From Halodurantibacterium flavum (lineage in GTDB: Bacteria; Pseudomonadota; Alphaproteobacteria; Rhodobacterales; Rhodobacteraceae): 64,000 nucleotides of DNA. Made by a program: the position numbers and the translations under genes. Every line of letters begins with the position of its first letter. Within the stretch, counting starts at the first letter, position 1. Below the pieces are notes generated by a model. The model worked only from the letters and a program-made list of their open reading frames with translations. It did no database searches and had not been told where the DNA came from. The stretch is from assembly GCF_042681825.1 (NCBI RefSeq), contig NZ_JBHUGH010000001.1, forward strand, positions 186,001-250,000. The letters run 5' to 3'. Shown here piece after piece: positions 14,774 to 23,775 of this stretch.

Positions 14774-17323
14774 CTAGCCCTTGCGCCCCTTTTTCTGGCT
14801 GCGAAGGGGCTTTGCGGATTTGAAGAACCCCTCCCACGGGTCGTGGCTCAGGGCGTCAAGACGCGCGGGCAGGGTCGCGACGGAAAAATGATCGGGCGTC
14901 AGTTCCGGCAGTTCGTCCCAGCCCACGGGGACAGAGACCGGCGCACCGGGCCGCGCGCGCGACGAATAGGCGGCGACCGCGGTGGCACCGCGCTGGTTGC
15001 GCAGATAATCGATCAGGATCTTGCCCTTGCGCCGGGCCTTGGCGATGGTCGAGACATAGCGGTCGGGCGTGTCGCGCGCCATCGCATCCGCGATCCCCTT
15101 GCAGAAGGCCTTGACCTCCGGCCATGTGGCATGGGGTTTGAGAGGGGCCGTCACATGCACCCCCTTGCCACCCGAAATCTTGACGAAGCTTTCCAGCCCC
15201 GCATCGGCCAGCCGCTGACGCACCTCTGCCGCGCCCTCGACGACCGCGCCCCAGCCCACGCCGTCGCCGGGGTCGAGATCCATGACGATCATGTCCGGGC
15301 GCTCCCAGTCCTCGGCGCTCGACCCCCAGGGGTGGATTTCCAGCGCCGCCGCCTGAACCAGCCCGATGAGCCCGTCCAGGTCGCTGATGCTGATCAGGCT
15401 GTCGCCCGGGCTTTTGGGGTCGCTGAGCGTGGCGATGTTCCGGTTCATCCCCTTCCAGGCGTGTTTCTGAAAGAACCGCTGCCCCGTGATCCCCGATGGG
15501 CAGCGCAGAAGCGCGAGCGGACGGTTCACGACCAGCGGTCCCATCCGCCGCCAGACCTGCGCATAGTAGTCGGCCAGCCCCTCTTTGGTCACGCCGGCGT
15601 CCGGCCAGTAGACCCGGTCGGGATGGGTCAGCGTGACATTGGGCCGGGGTATGCCGCGTCCCGCGGCGGGGGGCCGGGATATGCCGCCTTTCGCGGAAGG
15701 GGGGCGGGGCGTGCCGCGTTTCGTGGCGGGTGTGCTTTCGCGGACCACCTCGGCAGCGGGCTTGTCCTCTCGCAGTCCACGGAACGCGGCGTGGCGCAGG
15801 TGGCCATCGGCGGTCCAGGCGCGAAACTCGACCTCGGCCACCAGATCGGGGCGGACATAGCGGACCTGCCGCGCCTGCGCCGTGGTCAGGGCGGGCGAAA
15901 AGGGGCTTTCGTCGGTCCGGATATCTTCCAGCCGGCGATAGAGGTCCGTCGCGACGCTGGCGCTGAAGCCGGTGCCGACGCGGCCCACCGGGTGCAAGCC
16001 GGCCTTTTCGTTCAGGCCAAGCACAAGCGAGCCAATCGCCTGGTCGGACGTGGTCGAGGGCACATAGCCCCCGATCACGAATTCCTGCCGGGCCGAGCAT
16101 TTCGACTTGACCCAGGCCTTGCCGCGCCCGCTGCGATAGGGGCTGTCGCGCAGCTTGGACACGATCCCCTCAAGGCTCAGCCGACAGGCATGGCGCAGAA
16201 CCATCGCCCCGCTTTCCTCGAAATGGCTGCTGTAGCGCAGGGTTTTCCCCGTCTCGGCCAGCAGGGATTCCAGGACCGCCTTCCGGTCCTCCAGCGGGAC
16301 GGCGCGCAGGCTTTTTCCGTCCAGATGCAGGATGTCGAAGGCATAGAACACGAAACGGTCGTGGCGCCCCTCGCTCAGATCCGCCTGCAATGCGGAAAAG
16401 TCCGACGCCCCCGCGCCGGTTTCCACCACCACTTCGCCATCAAGGATCGCCGCGCCGGCAGGCAGGGCCGCAAGATCGGCGATCAGCGCCGGGCCGAAAC
16501 GGTCCGTCCAGTCAAGCCCGCTGCGGGTCAGAAGCGTCGCGCGCCCGTCCGTCACCCGCGCCTGAAGGCGATAGCCGTCGAACTTGATCTCATGCAGCCA
16601 GCGGTCCCCCTTGGGCGCCGAGGGCACAAGCGTCGCGAGCATGGGGGCGACGAAATCGGGCATCCGCTCCTTGCGACTGCCCTTGGGCGGGGCGGGTGCG
16701 GCGGCGCTTTCGTCACCGGCTGACGTTTCGGCCTCCGCTTCAGGTTCGGCCCTGGTCGTCGCGCCCGGCGGGTCGTCGATCCCGCGCCCCGACAGAACCG
16801 ATTGTGGCGCCTCGGTCAGGATGTCGGGCGCGTCTGCGGGCCGCGCGGCCTCATCCTCGGCCTTGATCAGCAGCCAGTTTTCCCGCGTCTCGCCCGTCTT
16901 GCCCTGCATCCGCACGAGATGCCAGCGCCCCGAAAGCTTTTCGCCCGCAAGCTCGAATTCCAGATGCCCCTTGGCGTAGCCCCGGGCAGCATCGCCCAGG
17001 GGTGACCAACTGCCCCGATCCCAGACGATCACCTTGCCCGCGCCATATTCGCCCTTGGGGATTTCGCCCTCGAAGTCGCCATAGTCGAGCGGGTGATCCT
17101 CTACATGCACGGCGAGACGCTTTTCACCCGCGACAAGGCTCGGGCCCCGCGTCACGGCCCAGCTTTTGAAGACGCCGTCCAGTTCCAGCCGCAGGTCGTA
17201 ATGCAGCCGCCGCGCGGCGTGTTTCTGGATGACGAAACGGTCCCCGCGCTTGCGGGACTTGCGGCCCTTGGGTTCCGGGGTCGCCTTGAAGTTCCGTTTG
17301 GCGCGATAGCTGTCCAGCGCCAT
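14774..17323 (-). CDS. ligD: Multifunctional DNA ligase D
   Basis: An 849-residue end-joining ligase with all three modules. The N-terminal 3'-phosphoesterase (about 1-165) keeps His35, His41, Asp43, Arg45, His77 and Tyr81, equivalent to the metal and phosphate ligands of the Pseudomonas enzyme. An acidic linker follows. The ATP-dependent ligase (about 222-530) has nucleophile Lys247 in EIKFDGYRL. The primase-polymerase (about 562-845) has metal-binding Asp682 and Asp684 (MDLDP) and the SGGKGVHV motif. The order PE-ligase-polymerase is the common proteobacterial one. The linker before the polymerase carries a 10-residue repeat (15641-15718). The gene starts three bases after the stop of the second ku, so both are one transcript. 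Confidence 0.95.
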   Translation of the reverse strand: MALDSYRAKRNFKATPEPKGRKSRKRGDRFVIQKHAARRLHYDLRLELDGVFKSWAVTRGPSLVAGEKRLAVHVEDHPLDYGDFEGEIPKGEYGAGKVIVWDRGSWSPLGDAARGYAKGHLEFELAGEKLSGRWHLVRMQGKTGETRENWLLIKAEDEAARPADAPDILTEAPQSVLSGRGIDDPPGATTRAEPEAEAETSAGDESAAAPAPPKGSRKERMPDFVAPMLATLVPSAPKGDRWLHEIKFDGYRLQARVTDGRATLLTRSGLDWTDRFGPALIADLAALPAGAAILDGEVVVETGAGASDFSALQADLSEGRHDRFVFYAFDILHLDGKSLRAVPLEDRKAVLESLLAETGKTLRYSSHFEESGAMVLRHACRLSLEGIVSKLRDSPYRSGRGKAWVKSKCSARQEFVIGGYVPSTTSDQAIGSLVLGLNEKAGLHPVGRVGTGFSASVATDLYRRLEDIRTDESPFSPALTTAQARQVRYVRPDLVAEVEFRAWTADGHLRHAAFRGLREDKPAAEVVRESTPATKRGTPRPPSAKGGISRPPAAGRGIPRPNVTLTHPDRVYWPDAGVTKEGLADYYAQVWRRMGPLVVNRPLALLRCPSGITGQRFFQKHAWKGMNRNIATLSDPKSPGDSLISISDLDGLIGLVQAAALEIHPWGSSAEDWERPDMIVMDLDPGDGVGWGAVVEGAAEVRQRLADAGLESFVKISGGKGVHVTAPLKPHATWPEVKAFCKGIADAMARDTPDRYVSTIAKARRKGKILIDYLRNQRGATAVAAYSSRARPGAPVSVPVGWDELPELTPDHFSVATLPARLDALSHDPWEGFFKSAKPLRSQKKGRKG
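15641..15718 (-). repeat. Tandem repeat inside ligD encoding a Gly/Pro/Arg linker
   Basis: About 2.6 copies of a 30-base unit give the 10-residue pattern R-G-x-P-R-P-P-x-A-x at LigD residues 536-561, between the ligase and polymerase modules. Copies differ at several bases but keep frame. Such repeats can change in copy number by slippage, which would alter linker length without breaking the protein. Confidence 0.7.
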
Positions 17324-17326
17324 CGC

Positions 17327-18196
17327 CTAGCCCGCCTTGCGCCGGGTGCCGGACCCAGCCGTCTTGCCCTTCGGCGCGGTCTTGCCGCCCGACTTTGCAG
17401 ACTTCTTTGCGGGCGGCTTCTTTTCGGCGGCCCCCGCGCTTGCGCGCAGCGCCTCCATCAGGTCCACCACCTTTTCGCGCGGGGCGGCGGGGCGGCGGGC
17501 GGGCTTGCGCCCTTCGGCCTTGGCGCGGACCAGTTCGGCCAGCGCGGCCTCATACCGGTCCTCGAACGATTCCGGCTCAAAGCTGCCGGTCTTGGTTTCG
17601 ATGATGTGGCGCGCGAGGTCCAGCATTTCCCCCTTGATCTTCGTCTCGGGAATATCGCGGAAGGCGGCATCGGCCGACCGGACCTCATAGTCGAAGTTCA
17701 GCAGCGTCGCGATCAACCCGGTTTCATGCGCCCGGATCAGCACGGTCCGCATCCGCCGGAAAAGCACCGTGCGCGCGATGGCGGCGACATTAGTGGCGCG
17801 CATTCCCTCGCGGATCAGGGCAAAGGCTTTGTGGTCGGATTTGCCCACTGGTGCAAGGTAATAGGGCTTGTCGAAATAGACGCTGTCGATTTCCCCGCAG
17901 GGAAGAAACGCCTCGACCGAGAGCATCTTGTCACTGTCCGGAACGGCGGCCGCGATCTCTTCGGGGTCAAGCAGGATGCAGTCGCCATCGGTCTCATAGC
18001 CCTTGACCTGGTCGTCGCGCGGCACGGGCTTGCCGGTATCGGCATCGACGAATTCGCGCCGGACCCTGTGGCCGGTGGCGCGGTTGACGGTGTGAAAGGC
18101 GATCCGGTCCGAGGTCGAGACGGCGGTATAAAGCCCGACCGAACAGGCGACCTCTCCGATCCTCAATGTACCTTTCCAGTTCGCGCGGGGGGCCAT
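17327..18196 (-). CDS. ku: Ku DNA end-binding protein (second copy)
   Basis: A 289-residue Ku protein, clearly paralogous to the one at 13823 (WKGTLRIGEVACSVGLYTAV, VKGYETDGDCILLDPEEI, SVYFDKPYYLAPVGKSD). The Ku core spans about 5-220. The C-terminal 60 residues are rich in Lys, Ala and Pro with runs such as KKPPAKKSAKSGGK and end KTAGSGTRRKAG, a longer basic tail than that of the first copy. The start is taken at the ATG at 18196, because the frame upstream of it has no Ku homology. It sits directly before ligD. Paired Ku genes occur in several alphaproteobacteria, where they can form homo- or heterodimers. Confidence 0.92.
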   Translation of the reverse strand: MAPRANWKGTLRIGEVACSVGLYTAVSTSDRIAFHTVNRATGHRVRREFVDADTGKPVPRDDQVKGYETDGDCILLDPEEIAAAVPDSDKMLSVEAFLPCGEIDSVYFDKPYYLAPVGKSDHKAFALIREGMRATNVAAIARTVLFRRMRTVLIRAHETGLIATLLNFDYEVRSADAAFRDIPETKIKGEMLDLARHIIETKTGSFEPESFEDRYEAALAELVRAKAEGRKPARRPAAPREKVVDLMEALRASAGAAEKKPPAKKSAKSGGKTAPKGKTAGSGTRRKAG

Positions 18197-18287
18197 GGGC
18201 AGCTTTCGTCGCGGGATGTTTGCCCGATCAGAACCCGGCGACCGGGGCGGCGGTTCCCTGCGAAGGCCGTGCGTCGGGCGCGCCGCC

Positions 18288-18686
18288 TTAGTCCCGCGCA
18301 TCCTTCCCGATGCGGCCCAGATGCGTATGTCCAAAGCCGTCAGGGTATTTCAGGCCATAGCCGAGCGCCCGGTCAATCCCGATATGCGCCGCCCAGATCA
18401 GGCCGAGGCCAAGCGCCGCCGGGACCGGGCCGATCACCCCAAGCCCGATCAATGCCAGTGGCAATGCGTGCGAATGCGCCAGGTTGTAGACAACCGCACC
18501 GGTCCGCGGCCCGCCCAGATAGCCAAGCATCGAGAGATCCGGCGCGAGGATCAGCACGGCAAAGACCCACCAGCCAGAGACGGCGCCGGTTTCAAGCACC
18601 GCATAGAGGGCCGTCGCCACCGCAAGGGTGATGGCCCCTTCGGCCCGCAAAAGCGCCCTTGGGAAGCCCGTCACATCGCCGCTCAT
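18288..18686 (-). CDS. DUF4260 family membrane protein
   Basis: A 132-residue small integral membrane protein with about four hydrophobic segments (ITLAVATALYAVL, WWVFAVLILAPDLSMLGYL, ALPLALIGLGVIG, LGLGLIWAAHIGIDRALGYGL). The signature PDLSMLGYLGGPRTGAVVYNLAHSHALP and the ending YPDGFGHTHLGRIG are those of DUF4260. No function is established for this family. A GTG nine codons upstream (18713) is an alternative start; the ATG at 18686 puts the first conserved residues near the N-terminus. It lies between the ku gene and the pentose operon on the same strand, but a shared role is not evident. Confidence 0.8.
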   Translation of the reverse strand: MSGDVTGFPRALLRAEGAITLAVATALYAVLETGAVSGWWVFAVLILAPDLSMLGYLGGPRTGAVVYNLAHSHALPLALIGLGVIGPVPAALGLGLIWAAHIGIDRALGYGLKYPDGFGHTHLGRIGKDARD

Positions 18687-18752
18687 CCTGCACCCCCGAC
18701 CATCCCCCGGCACCCGGTCACGGACCGAGCCTAGGGGCGCGGCGGGTTGCCT

Positions 18753-19403
18753 TCAACCCTCGTTCCAGAGCAGGCGGTGTGGCGGCTCGTCTTCCTCGAT
18801 CGCGGCAAAGCGGCCGATCTGGTCGAGGAAATAGTTGTCGGTCAGGTCGTCGTTGCACTGGCTGACCTCGGCGACAAAGACATCGCCCGCGCCCGGCTCG
18901 CCCCAGAAACTGTGCTGCATCCCGCGGGGGATGGTGATGCTTTGCCCCGGCGTCAGGCGGACGGGCAGGCCGAACGGGTCGGCGACCGGGCGCCCGTCGA
19001 CCAGCACAGGTCCGGTGTCGAAACTGCCCTGCGGCGTGAAGGAAACCATCAGGTTGCCGCCGCCCCGGACGATGATGTCCTCGACCTTGACCTTGTGGGC
19101 GTGGAAGGGCGTGACCTGCCCCTCGGCCACGAACAAAAGCTTTTCGGCATAGGGCAGGGTGGCCGGATCGCCCTGACGCCCGTTCCGCACGCAGAACAGA
19201 ACAAGGCCCTTTTCCCCGAAGTTCCCCAGCCCGAAATCGGTGACATCCCAGCCCAGTTGCCGGTCGCGCAGCCAGGCCGCAAGCTCTGGCTCGGCCTTGT
19301 GATCCTCGGGCGCCCAGGCGGCCCAATCGGGCAGGCGCCAGTGATGTTGGTCCAGCATCGCCTCGGCCCGGCGGATGGCGGCGTTGATCTCGGATCGTTT
19401 CAT
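18753..19403 (-). CDS. D-lyxose (L-ribose-type) ketol-isomerase
   Basis: A 216-residue cupin sugar isomerase of the Lyx_isomer family (PF07385 type). The metal site is visible as PFHAHKVKVEDI (two His and a Glu in HxH-x-K-x-ED) and the later GMQHSFWG histidine; DFGLGNF and EKLLFVAEGQ are also typical. Known members interconvert D-lyxose and D-xylulose and often act on L-ribose to L-ribulose and on D-mannose. Here it is the last gene of an operon with araB and araD but no araA, so in this context L-ribose to L-ribulose is an attractive role. It starts 19 bases after the araB stop. Substrate preference is inferred from neighbours, not from residues. Confidence 0.85.
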   Translation of the reverse strand: MKRSEINAAIRRAEAMLDQHHWRLPDWAAWAPEDHKAEPELAAWLRDRQLGWDVTDFGLGNFGEKGLVLFCVRNGRQGDPATLPYAEKLLFVAEGQVTPFHAHKVKVEDIIVRGGGNLMVSFTPQGSFDTGPVLVDGRPVADPFGLPVRLTPGQSITIPRGMQHSFWGEPGAGDVFVAEVSQCNDDLTDNYFLDQIGRFAAIEEDEPPHRLLWNEG

Positions 19404-19421
19404 CGGGGTTCCTTTGCGGTT

Positions 19422-21005
19422 TCAGTGGCCTAGCCGGAACTGCCGCAACCGGGGCAGAACCGCGCCAAGATCAAGCGAGCGACCTGAGCCGAAGCCGTGA
19501 TAGAGGCCCTCGAACAGGGCGAAAAGGTCGTCATAGGCGGGGCGCGCGGCGGGGTCGGGATTATAGACGCGGGTCGGCGGGCAAAGGCGGGCCTGCGCGG
19601 CGGCGACATCGGCAAAATGCCCTGCGGCGACGGCAGCAAAGATGCAGGCCCCCACGCCCACGGGCGAACGGTCGGGGACGTGCACCGGCACGCCCAGCAC
19701 ATCGGCATAGACCCGGTTCAGCACGGGGTTCTTCTGCGGGATGCCGCCGGCGTTTATGATGCGGGCAAAGGGCGCGCCGCCGCCCATCCGGCCCAGGATC
19801 AGGCGCACATGCATCGCCATGCCCTCGATCGCGGCATGCAGTTCGTCGGCGGCCGTATGCGCGAGGTCCCAGCCGAGCGTCACCCCGCCCAGATCGGGCC
19901 GCACAAGGACGGTCCGATCGCCATTGTCCCAGACCAGCCGCAAAAGCCCGGTGCCCCCCGGCCCTATATCGCCGATCTGTGCGGCAAGCATGGCGACATC
20001 GCTGCCGGCGCGGCGGGCGATGGCCTCGAATATGTCGCCGGTCGCGGACTGGCCTGCCTCGACGCCCATCGCGCCGGGCAGGACGCTGCCGGGGACCGCG
20101 CCGCAGATGCCCGCAACCGGGGCCGTGTCGGGGGCCGCCGCCGCGATGATGCAGGTCGACGTGCCGACGACGTTAACGACCTCGCCGGGGCGGATGCCGG
20201 CGCCCACGGCGTCCCAATGCGCGTCGAACCCGCCAAAGGGCATCGGGATGCCCGCCCGCAGCCCCAGCCGCGCCGCCCATTCCGGAGAGATCCGCCCCGC
20301 CACCTGATCCGAGGTGCCGAAGCGCCCGCCGAGCCGCGCATTGATGCCGCCCAGCAGCGGGTCGACCGAGCTCAGGAAATCCTGCGGCGGCAGCCCGCCC
20401 CAGCGGGGCGACCACATCCATTTGTGGCCCATGGCGCAGATGCTGCGGGGCAGGTCGCCCGGATCGGTGATCCCGCAGAGCGTCGCGACCACCATGTCGC
20501 AATGTTCCATCGCCGTGCCGAGCCGGTCGCGGGCGCCCGGGTTGTGACGCAGGAAATGCAGCAGCTTTGCATAGCCCCATTCATGGCTATAGGTGCCGCC
20601 GCACCAGTCCAGCGCCTCCAGCCCCCGGTCGCGGGCGGCGGCAGTGATCTCGGCGGCCTCGGCATGGGCGCGGTGATCGCACCAGAGGTAATAGTCGTCG
20701 AGCGGCTGCATCCCGGCATCGAGCATCACCACGCTCGACCCGGTCGTGTCGGCGGCAAAGGCCGCGATGGCCTGCCCGTCGATCCCGGCGGTGGCGATCG
20801 CCTCTTGCATGGCAAGAGTGAGGGCCTCCATATGGTCCGCATGGGCCTGCTGGCCCAGCAACGGGTCCGCCGCGCTGCGTTTGAGCGGATAGGGCGCGGT
20901 GGCGGTCGCCAGAACCTCGCCTGTCGCGCTGTCCATGATCGTCACCCGCACGCTGAGCGTGCCGAAATCCGCCCCCGCGACCAGTTGTGGTGCCGTCCCG
21001 GTCAT
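19422..21005 (-). CDS. araB: Ribulokinase
   Basis: A 527-residue FGGY-family carbohydrate kinase. The N-terminal ATPase start AGADFGTLSVRVTIMD and ADTTGSSVVMLD are typical of ribulokinase, as are ICAMGHKWMWSPRWGG and the FGGY signature NAGGIPQKNPVLNRVYADVLGVPV near residue 430. It phosphorylates L-ribulose (and in E. coli all four 2-ketopentoses) with ATP, giving L-ribulose 5-phosphate for AraD. It overlaps the end of araD by ATGA (21002-21005), so translation is coupled, and precedes the isomerase gene. Length is close to the 550-570 residues usual for AraB. Confidence 0.92.
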   Translation of the reverse strand: MTGTAPQLVAGADFGTLSVRVTIMDSATGEVLATATAPYPLKRSAADPLLGQQAHADHMEALTLAMQEAIATAGIDGQAIAAFAADTTGSSVVMLDAGMQPLDDYYLWCDHRAHAEAAEITAAARDRGLEALDWCGGTYSHEWGYAKLLHFLRHNPGARDRLGTAMEHCDMVVATLCGITDPGDLPRSICAMGHKWMWSPRWGGLPPQDFLSSVDPLLGGINARLGGRFGTSDQVAGRISPEWAARLGLRAGIPMPFGGFDAHWDAVGAGIRPGEVVNVVGTSTCIIAAAAPDTAPVAGICGAVPGSVLPGAMGVEAGQSATGDIFEAIARRAGSDVAMLAAQIGDIGPGGTGLLRLVWDNGDRTVLVRPDLGGVTLGWDLAHTAADELHAAIEGMAMHVRLILGRMGGGAPFARIINAGGIPQKNPVLNRVYADVLGVPVHVPDRSPVGVGACIFAAVAAGHFADVAAAQARLCPPTRVYNPDPAARPAYDDLFALFEGLYHGFGSGRSLDLGAVLPRLRQFRLGH

Positions 21006-21706
21006 GCCGGCTGCCCATAGGTCGCGTCGGCGCCGTGCTTGCGCAGGAAATGCCGGTCAAGAAGCGGCGCGGGGATCGGCGGCAGATCGGGGCGCAGCAT
21101 CAGCGCGTGCCAGGCCATCCGCGCGACCTCTTCGAGGATCAGCGCGTTCAGCGCCGCCTGATCGGGGGTGCGGCCCCAGACAAAGGGTCCGTGGCCCGCG
21201 ACCAGAACGGCCGGCACCTCGAGCGGGTCACGATCGGCAAAGGTCTCGATAATCACCGCACCGGTGGCCGCGACATAATCGCCCGCGATCTCTTCGGGCG
21301 TCAGGGGGCGGGTCACGGGGATCTCGCCGCGGAAATAATCGGCATGGGTCGTGCCGAGGCAGGGGATCGGCGCCATCGCCTGCGCCATGATCGTGGCAAA
21401 GGTGGAATGGGTGTGGATCACCGCGCCGATGCCCGGAAAGGCGCGGTAAAGCGCCAGATGCGTGCCAAGGTCGGACGAGGGCCGCAGCCGGTTGTCGAGG
21501 ACCTGACCCTCAAGATCCGTCACCACCATCGCATCGGCCGTCATGCCGTCATAGGGCACGCCGCTCGGTTTGATCACGACGCGGCCCTGATCGCGGTCGA
21601 TGCCGCTTGCATTGCCGAAGGTGGCGATCACCAGCCCGTGCTGAACGGTGGCGAGATTGGCCTGCAGCACGGCCTCTTTCAGGTGGCTGAGCGATGGGGC
21701 GGACAT
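21002..21706 (-). CDS. araD: L-ribulose-5-phosphate 4-epimerase
   Basis: A 234-residue class II aldolase-family epimerase. Conserved elements are FGNASGID, KPSGVPYDG (phosphate binding), and the zinc ligands in VIHTHSTFATIMAQA together with VAGHGPFVWG. It converts L-ribulose 5-phosphate to D-xylulose 5-phosphate, which enters the pentose phosphate pathway. L-fuculose-phosphate aldolases share the fold, but the THADYFRGEIPVTR stretch and the araB neighbour favour AraD. Its start is 78 bases downstream of the solute-binding-protein stop, with a strong hairpin (21751-21776) in that gap. Confidence 0.92.
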   Translation of the reverse strand: MSAPSLSHLKEAVLQANLATVQHGLVIATFGNASGIDRDQGRVVIKPSGVPYDGMTADAMVVTDLEGQVLDNRLRPSSDLGTHLALYRAFPGIGAVIHTHSTFATIMAQAMAPIPCLGTTHADYFRGEIPVTRPLTPEEIAGDYVAATGAVIIETFADRDPLEVPAVLVAGHGPFVWGRTPDQAALNALILEEVARMAWHALMLRPDLPPIPAPLLDRHFLRKHGADATYGQPA

Positions 21707-21750
21707 GCGGCGCGTCTCGGCTTTGCAGGGTTGCGGTCAAACGGGTTGCG

Positions 21751-21776
21751 CCCGGCCCCCCGATGTGGGGGCCGGG
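21751..21776 (-). terminator. Strong intra-operon hairpin after the sugar-binding protein gene
   Basis: CCCGGCCCCC (21751-21760) and GGGGGCCGGG (21767-21776) form a perfect 10-base-pair stem with a 6-base loop, nine bases after the stop of the binding-protein gene and before araD. There is no U run. Such hairpins after binding-protein genes typically protect the upstream mRNA or partly attenuate downstream genes, giving more binding protein than enzyme. Confidence 0.65.
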
Positions 21777-21784
21777 CCGGGGGA

Positions 21785-22723
21785 TCAGCGCACGGCCGTC
21801 CAGCCCTGATAGGTATCGAGGTTCTCGGCCGTGATCAGCTGCGGTTCCAGCAGCACGGTGTCTTCCTCGGGGGTGTTGCCCTGGAAGAACTCATAGGCCA
21901 TTTCCAGCGCCTGACCCGCCATCACATAGGGGTCCTGCGAGGCCGACGCCTTGATGAGCGCGTTCGGATCGCGCAGCGCCTCTTCGATATCCGGGGCGCC
22001 GTCGACGCCGGTGATGATGAATTCCGACCGGCCGAGCTGACGCGCCGCAAGCTGCGCGCCGATCGCGGTCGGGTCGTTGATCGCAAACACCGCGTCGATG
22101 TTGTCGTAACGGGTCAGAAGGCCCTGCATCACGTTCAGCCCGCCATCGCGCGACCCCTGGCCGTTCTGGTCGGCCGAGAGGACATTGATGCCCTCGTTCG
22201 CGGAAAACACCTCCTGGCAGCCGTTCACGCGGTCGCGGATCGACGAGGATTGCGGGCCGTTGATGATGACCACATCGCCCGTGCCGCCCAGATGATCGAC
22301 GATGTACTGGCAGGCCTTGCGGCCGGCATCGACGTTGTCGGTCATCACGGTGACATCGGCGCCGGGGGCCGACACGTCAAAGGCTGCGACGACGACGCCC
22401 GCTGCCTTGGCACGGGCCACGGCGGGGGCGATTGCCTCGGCATCGACGGCGTTCAGCATGATGATGTCCATGCCGGCCGCGATGAAGCTGTCGATCTGCG
22501 ACGACTGGCGGTTCAGGTCATAATCGGCAGAGACCGAAGTGACCTCCACGTTCGGGTTGATCTCGCGGGCGCGGTCCTCGATCCCCGCGATGGTCGCGAC
22601 GAAGAACGGGTTGCCCAGAAGGCCGACCGAGATGCCGATCCGTTGCAGTTCCTGGGCGCTGGCGCTGCCCGCCAGAACCATCACGGCGGCGGCTGTCGTC
22701 ATAAGTCTTGAAGTCGATCGCAT
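21785..22723 (-). CDS. Pentose ABC transporter substrate-binding protein (RbsB-like)
   Basis: A 312-residue periplasmic binding protein of the Peripla_BP_4 (ribose/galactose) class. A Sec signal peptide covers about 1-23 (cleavage near SASA-Q). Typical features are ISVGLLGNPFFVATIAGIE at the start of the mature protein, DIIMLNAVDAEAIAPAVARAK, INGPQSSSIRDRVNGC and ITGVDGAPDIEEAL. It captures a sugar for the membrane complex encoded upstream (permease and ATPase on the same strand). The operon enzymes suggest L-ribose, D-lyxose or L-arabinose as ligand. It is the first gene after the permease, with a 38-base gap, and is followed by a hairpin. Confidence 0.88.
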   Translation of the reverse strand: MRSTSRLMTTAAAVMVLAGSASAQELQRIGISVGLLGNPFFVATIAGIEDRAREINPNVEVTSVSADYDLNRQSSQIDSFIAAGMDIIMLNAVDAEAIAPAVARAKAAGVVVAAFDVSAPGADVTVMTDNVDAGRKACQYIVDHLGGTGDVVIINGPQSSSIRDRVNGCQEVFSANEGINVLSADQNGQGSRDGGLNVMQGLLTRYDNIDAVFAINDPTAIGAQLAARQLGRSEFIITGVDGAPDIEEALRDPNALIKASASQDPYVMAGQALEMAYEFFQGNTPEEDTVLLEPQLITAENLDTYQGWTAVR

Positions 22724-22761
22724 GGTATCCTCCCGATGATGCGATGGTGGAAAGGGTCGGT

Positions 22762-23775
22762 TCAGGTCCGGGCGCCCCCCTGAAGGCGCAGCCGGTCAAG
22801 CGAGACGGCGACGATGATCACCAGCCCCTTGATGATGAATTGCCAGATGTCGGACACCCCGCTGAGGATCAGCCCGTTCGACAGGACCGCGATGATCAGC
22901 GCACCGATCAGCGTGCCCCAGATCGAGCCGACACCGCCGACAAAGCTGGTGCCGCCAAGGATCACGGCGGCGATCGCGTCAAGCTCATAGGCCTGGCCCA
23001 GCTGCAGCCCGTTCGCCGCATAAAGCCGCGAGGCCGACATGACGCCCCCCAGCCCGGCCAGAAGCCCCGAGACGCCATAGACGAACAGCAGCACCAGCCA
23101 GACCTTGATGCCGGTCAGGCGCGCGGCCTCCTGATTGCCGCCGACAGCGTAGATCCAGGTACCAAGGACGGTGCGGCGCAGCACGAACCAGGAAGCGACG
23201 ATCACCGCGAGCGCAATGATCGCAAGCCATGGCACCCCAAAGAGCGTCGCATTGCCCATCGCCGCAAAAGGCAGGCTGGCGTTGAAGACGGTCGTGTCAT
23301 TGCCCATCAGCCGCGCGATCCCCCGCACCGCGGTCAGCGAGCCGAGCGTGACGATGAAGGGCGGCAATCGCACAAAGGCGATCAGGCAGCCGTTCACGAC
23401 CCCGAACAGGAGCCCCATCGCCAGCCCCGCCGGGATCGCCATCACCCCCCATTCGGGCGAGAGCGACACGATCAGCGCCGCCATTGCCGAGGCCGCCAGG
23501 ATCGAGCCGACCGAAAGGTCGATGCCCCCGGTCAGGATCACATAGGTCATCCCCGCCGCCAGCACGATGTTGATCGAGGCCTGCTGCATCACGATCGACA
23601 GGTTGTTCGCCGACAGGAACCGGCCGCTGATCATCTCGAAGGCGATGGCAAGCAGGATCAGCACCGGCAACATGCCAAGCGCGCGGATCAGTGTCCGCAT
23701 TCTTGCCCGCTGCCCCGGTTCGGGTTGCAGCGCGGGATTGCTCGCCGGGGGCGTCTGGGGGGGTTGGTCGGTCAT
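22762..23775 (-). CDS. Pentose ABC transporter permease (RbsC-like)
   Basis: A 337-residue inner-membrane permease of the BPD_transp_2 class with about ten hydrophobic segments. Family marks are [21 protein letters not shown] near 85-105, [32 protein letters not shown] and the cytoplasmic coupling loop [18 protein letters not shown] that contacts the ATPase. The N-terminal 20 residues are a polar proline-rich extension. Its ATG overlaps the stop of the ATPase gene by four bases (23772-23775). It works with the double ATPase and the RbsB-like binding protein as a homodimeric pore. Confidence 0.9.
   Translation of the reverse strand: MTDQPPQTPPASNPALQPEPGQRARMRTLIRALGMLPVLILLAIAFEMISGRFLSANNLSIVMQQASINIVLAAGMTYVILTGGIDLSVGSILAASAMAALIVSLSPEWGVMAIPAGLAMGLLFGVVNGCLIAFVRLPPFIVTLGSLTAVRGIARLMGNDTTVFNASLPFAAMGNATLFGVPWLAIIALAVIVASWFVLRRTVLGTWIYAVGGNQEAARLTGIKVWLVLLFVYGVSGLLAGLGGVMSASRLYAANGLQLGQAYELDAIAAVILGGTSFVGGVGSIWGTLIGALIIAVLSNGLILSGVSDIWQFIIKGLVIIVAVSLDRLRLQGGART

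Noticed and set aside
14648..16723. A 691-codon rightward open frame opposite ligD
   Set aside because: It runs antisense through the ligD gene, has an Arg/Gly/Pro-rich, domain-free sequence and exists because GC-rich codons of ligD leave few stops on the other strand.
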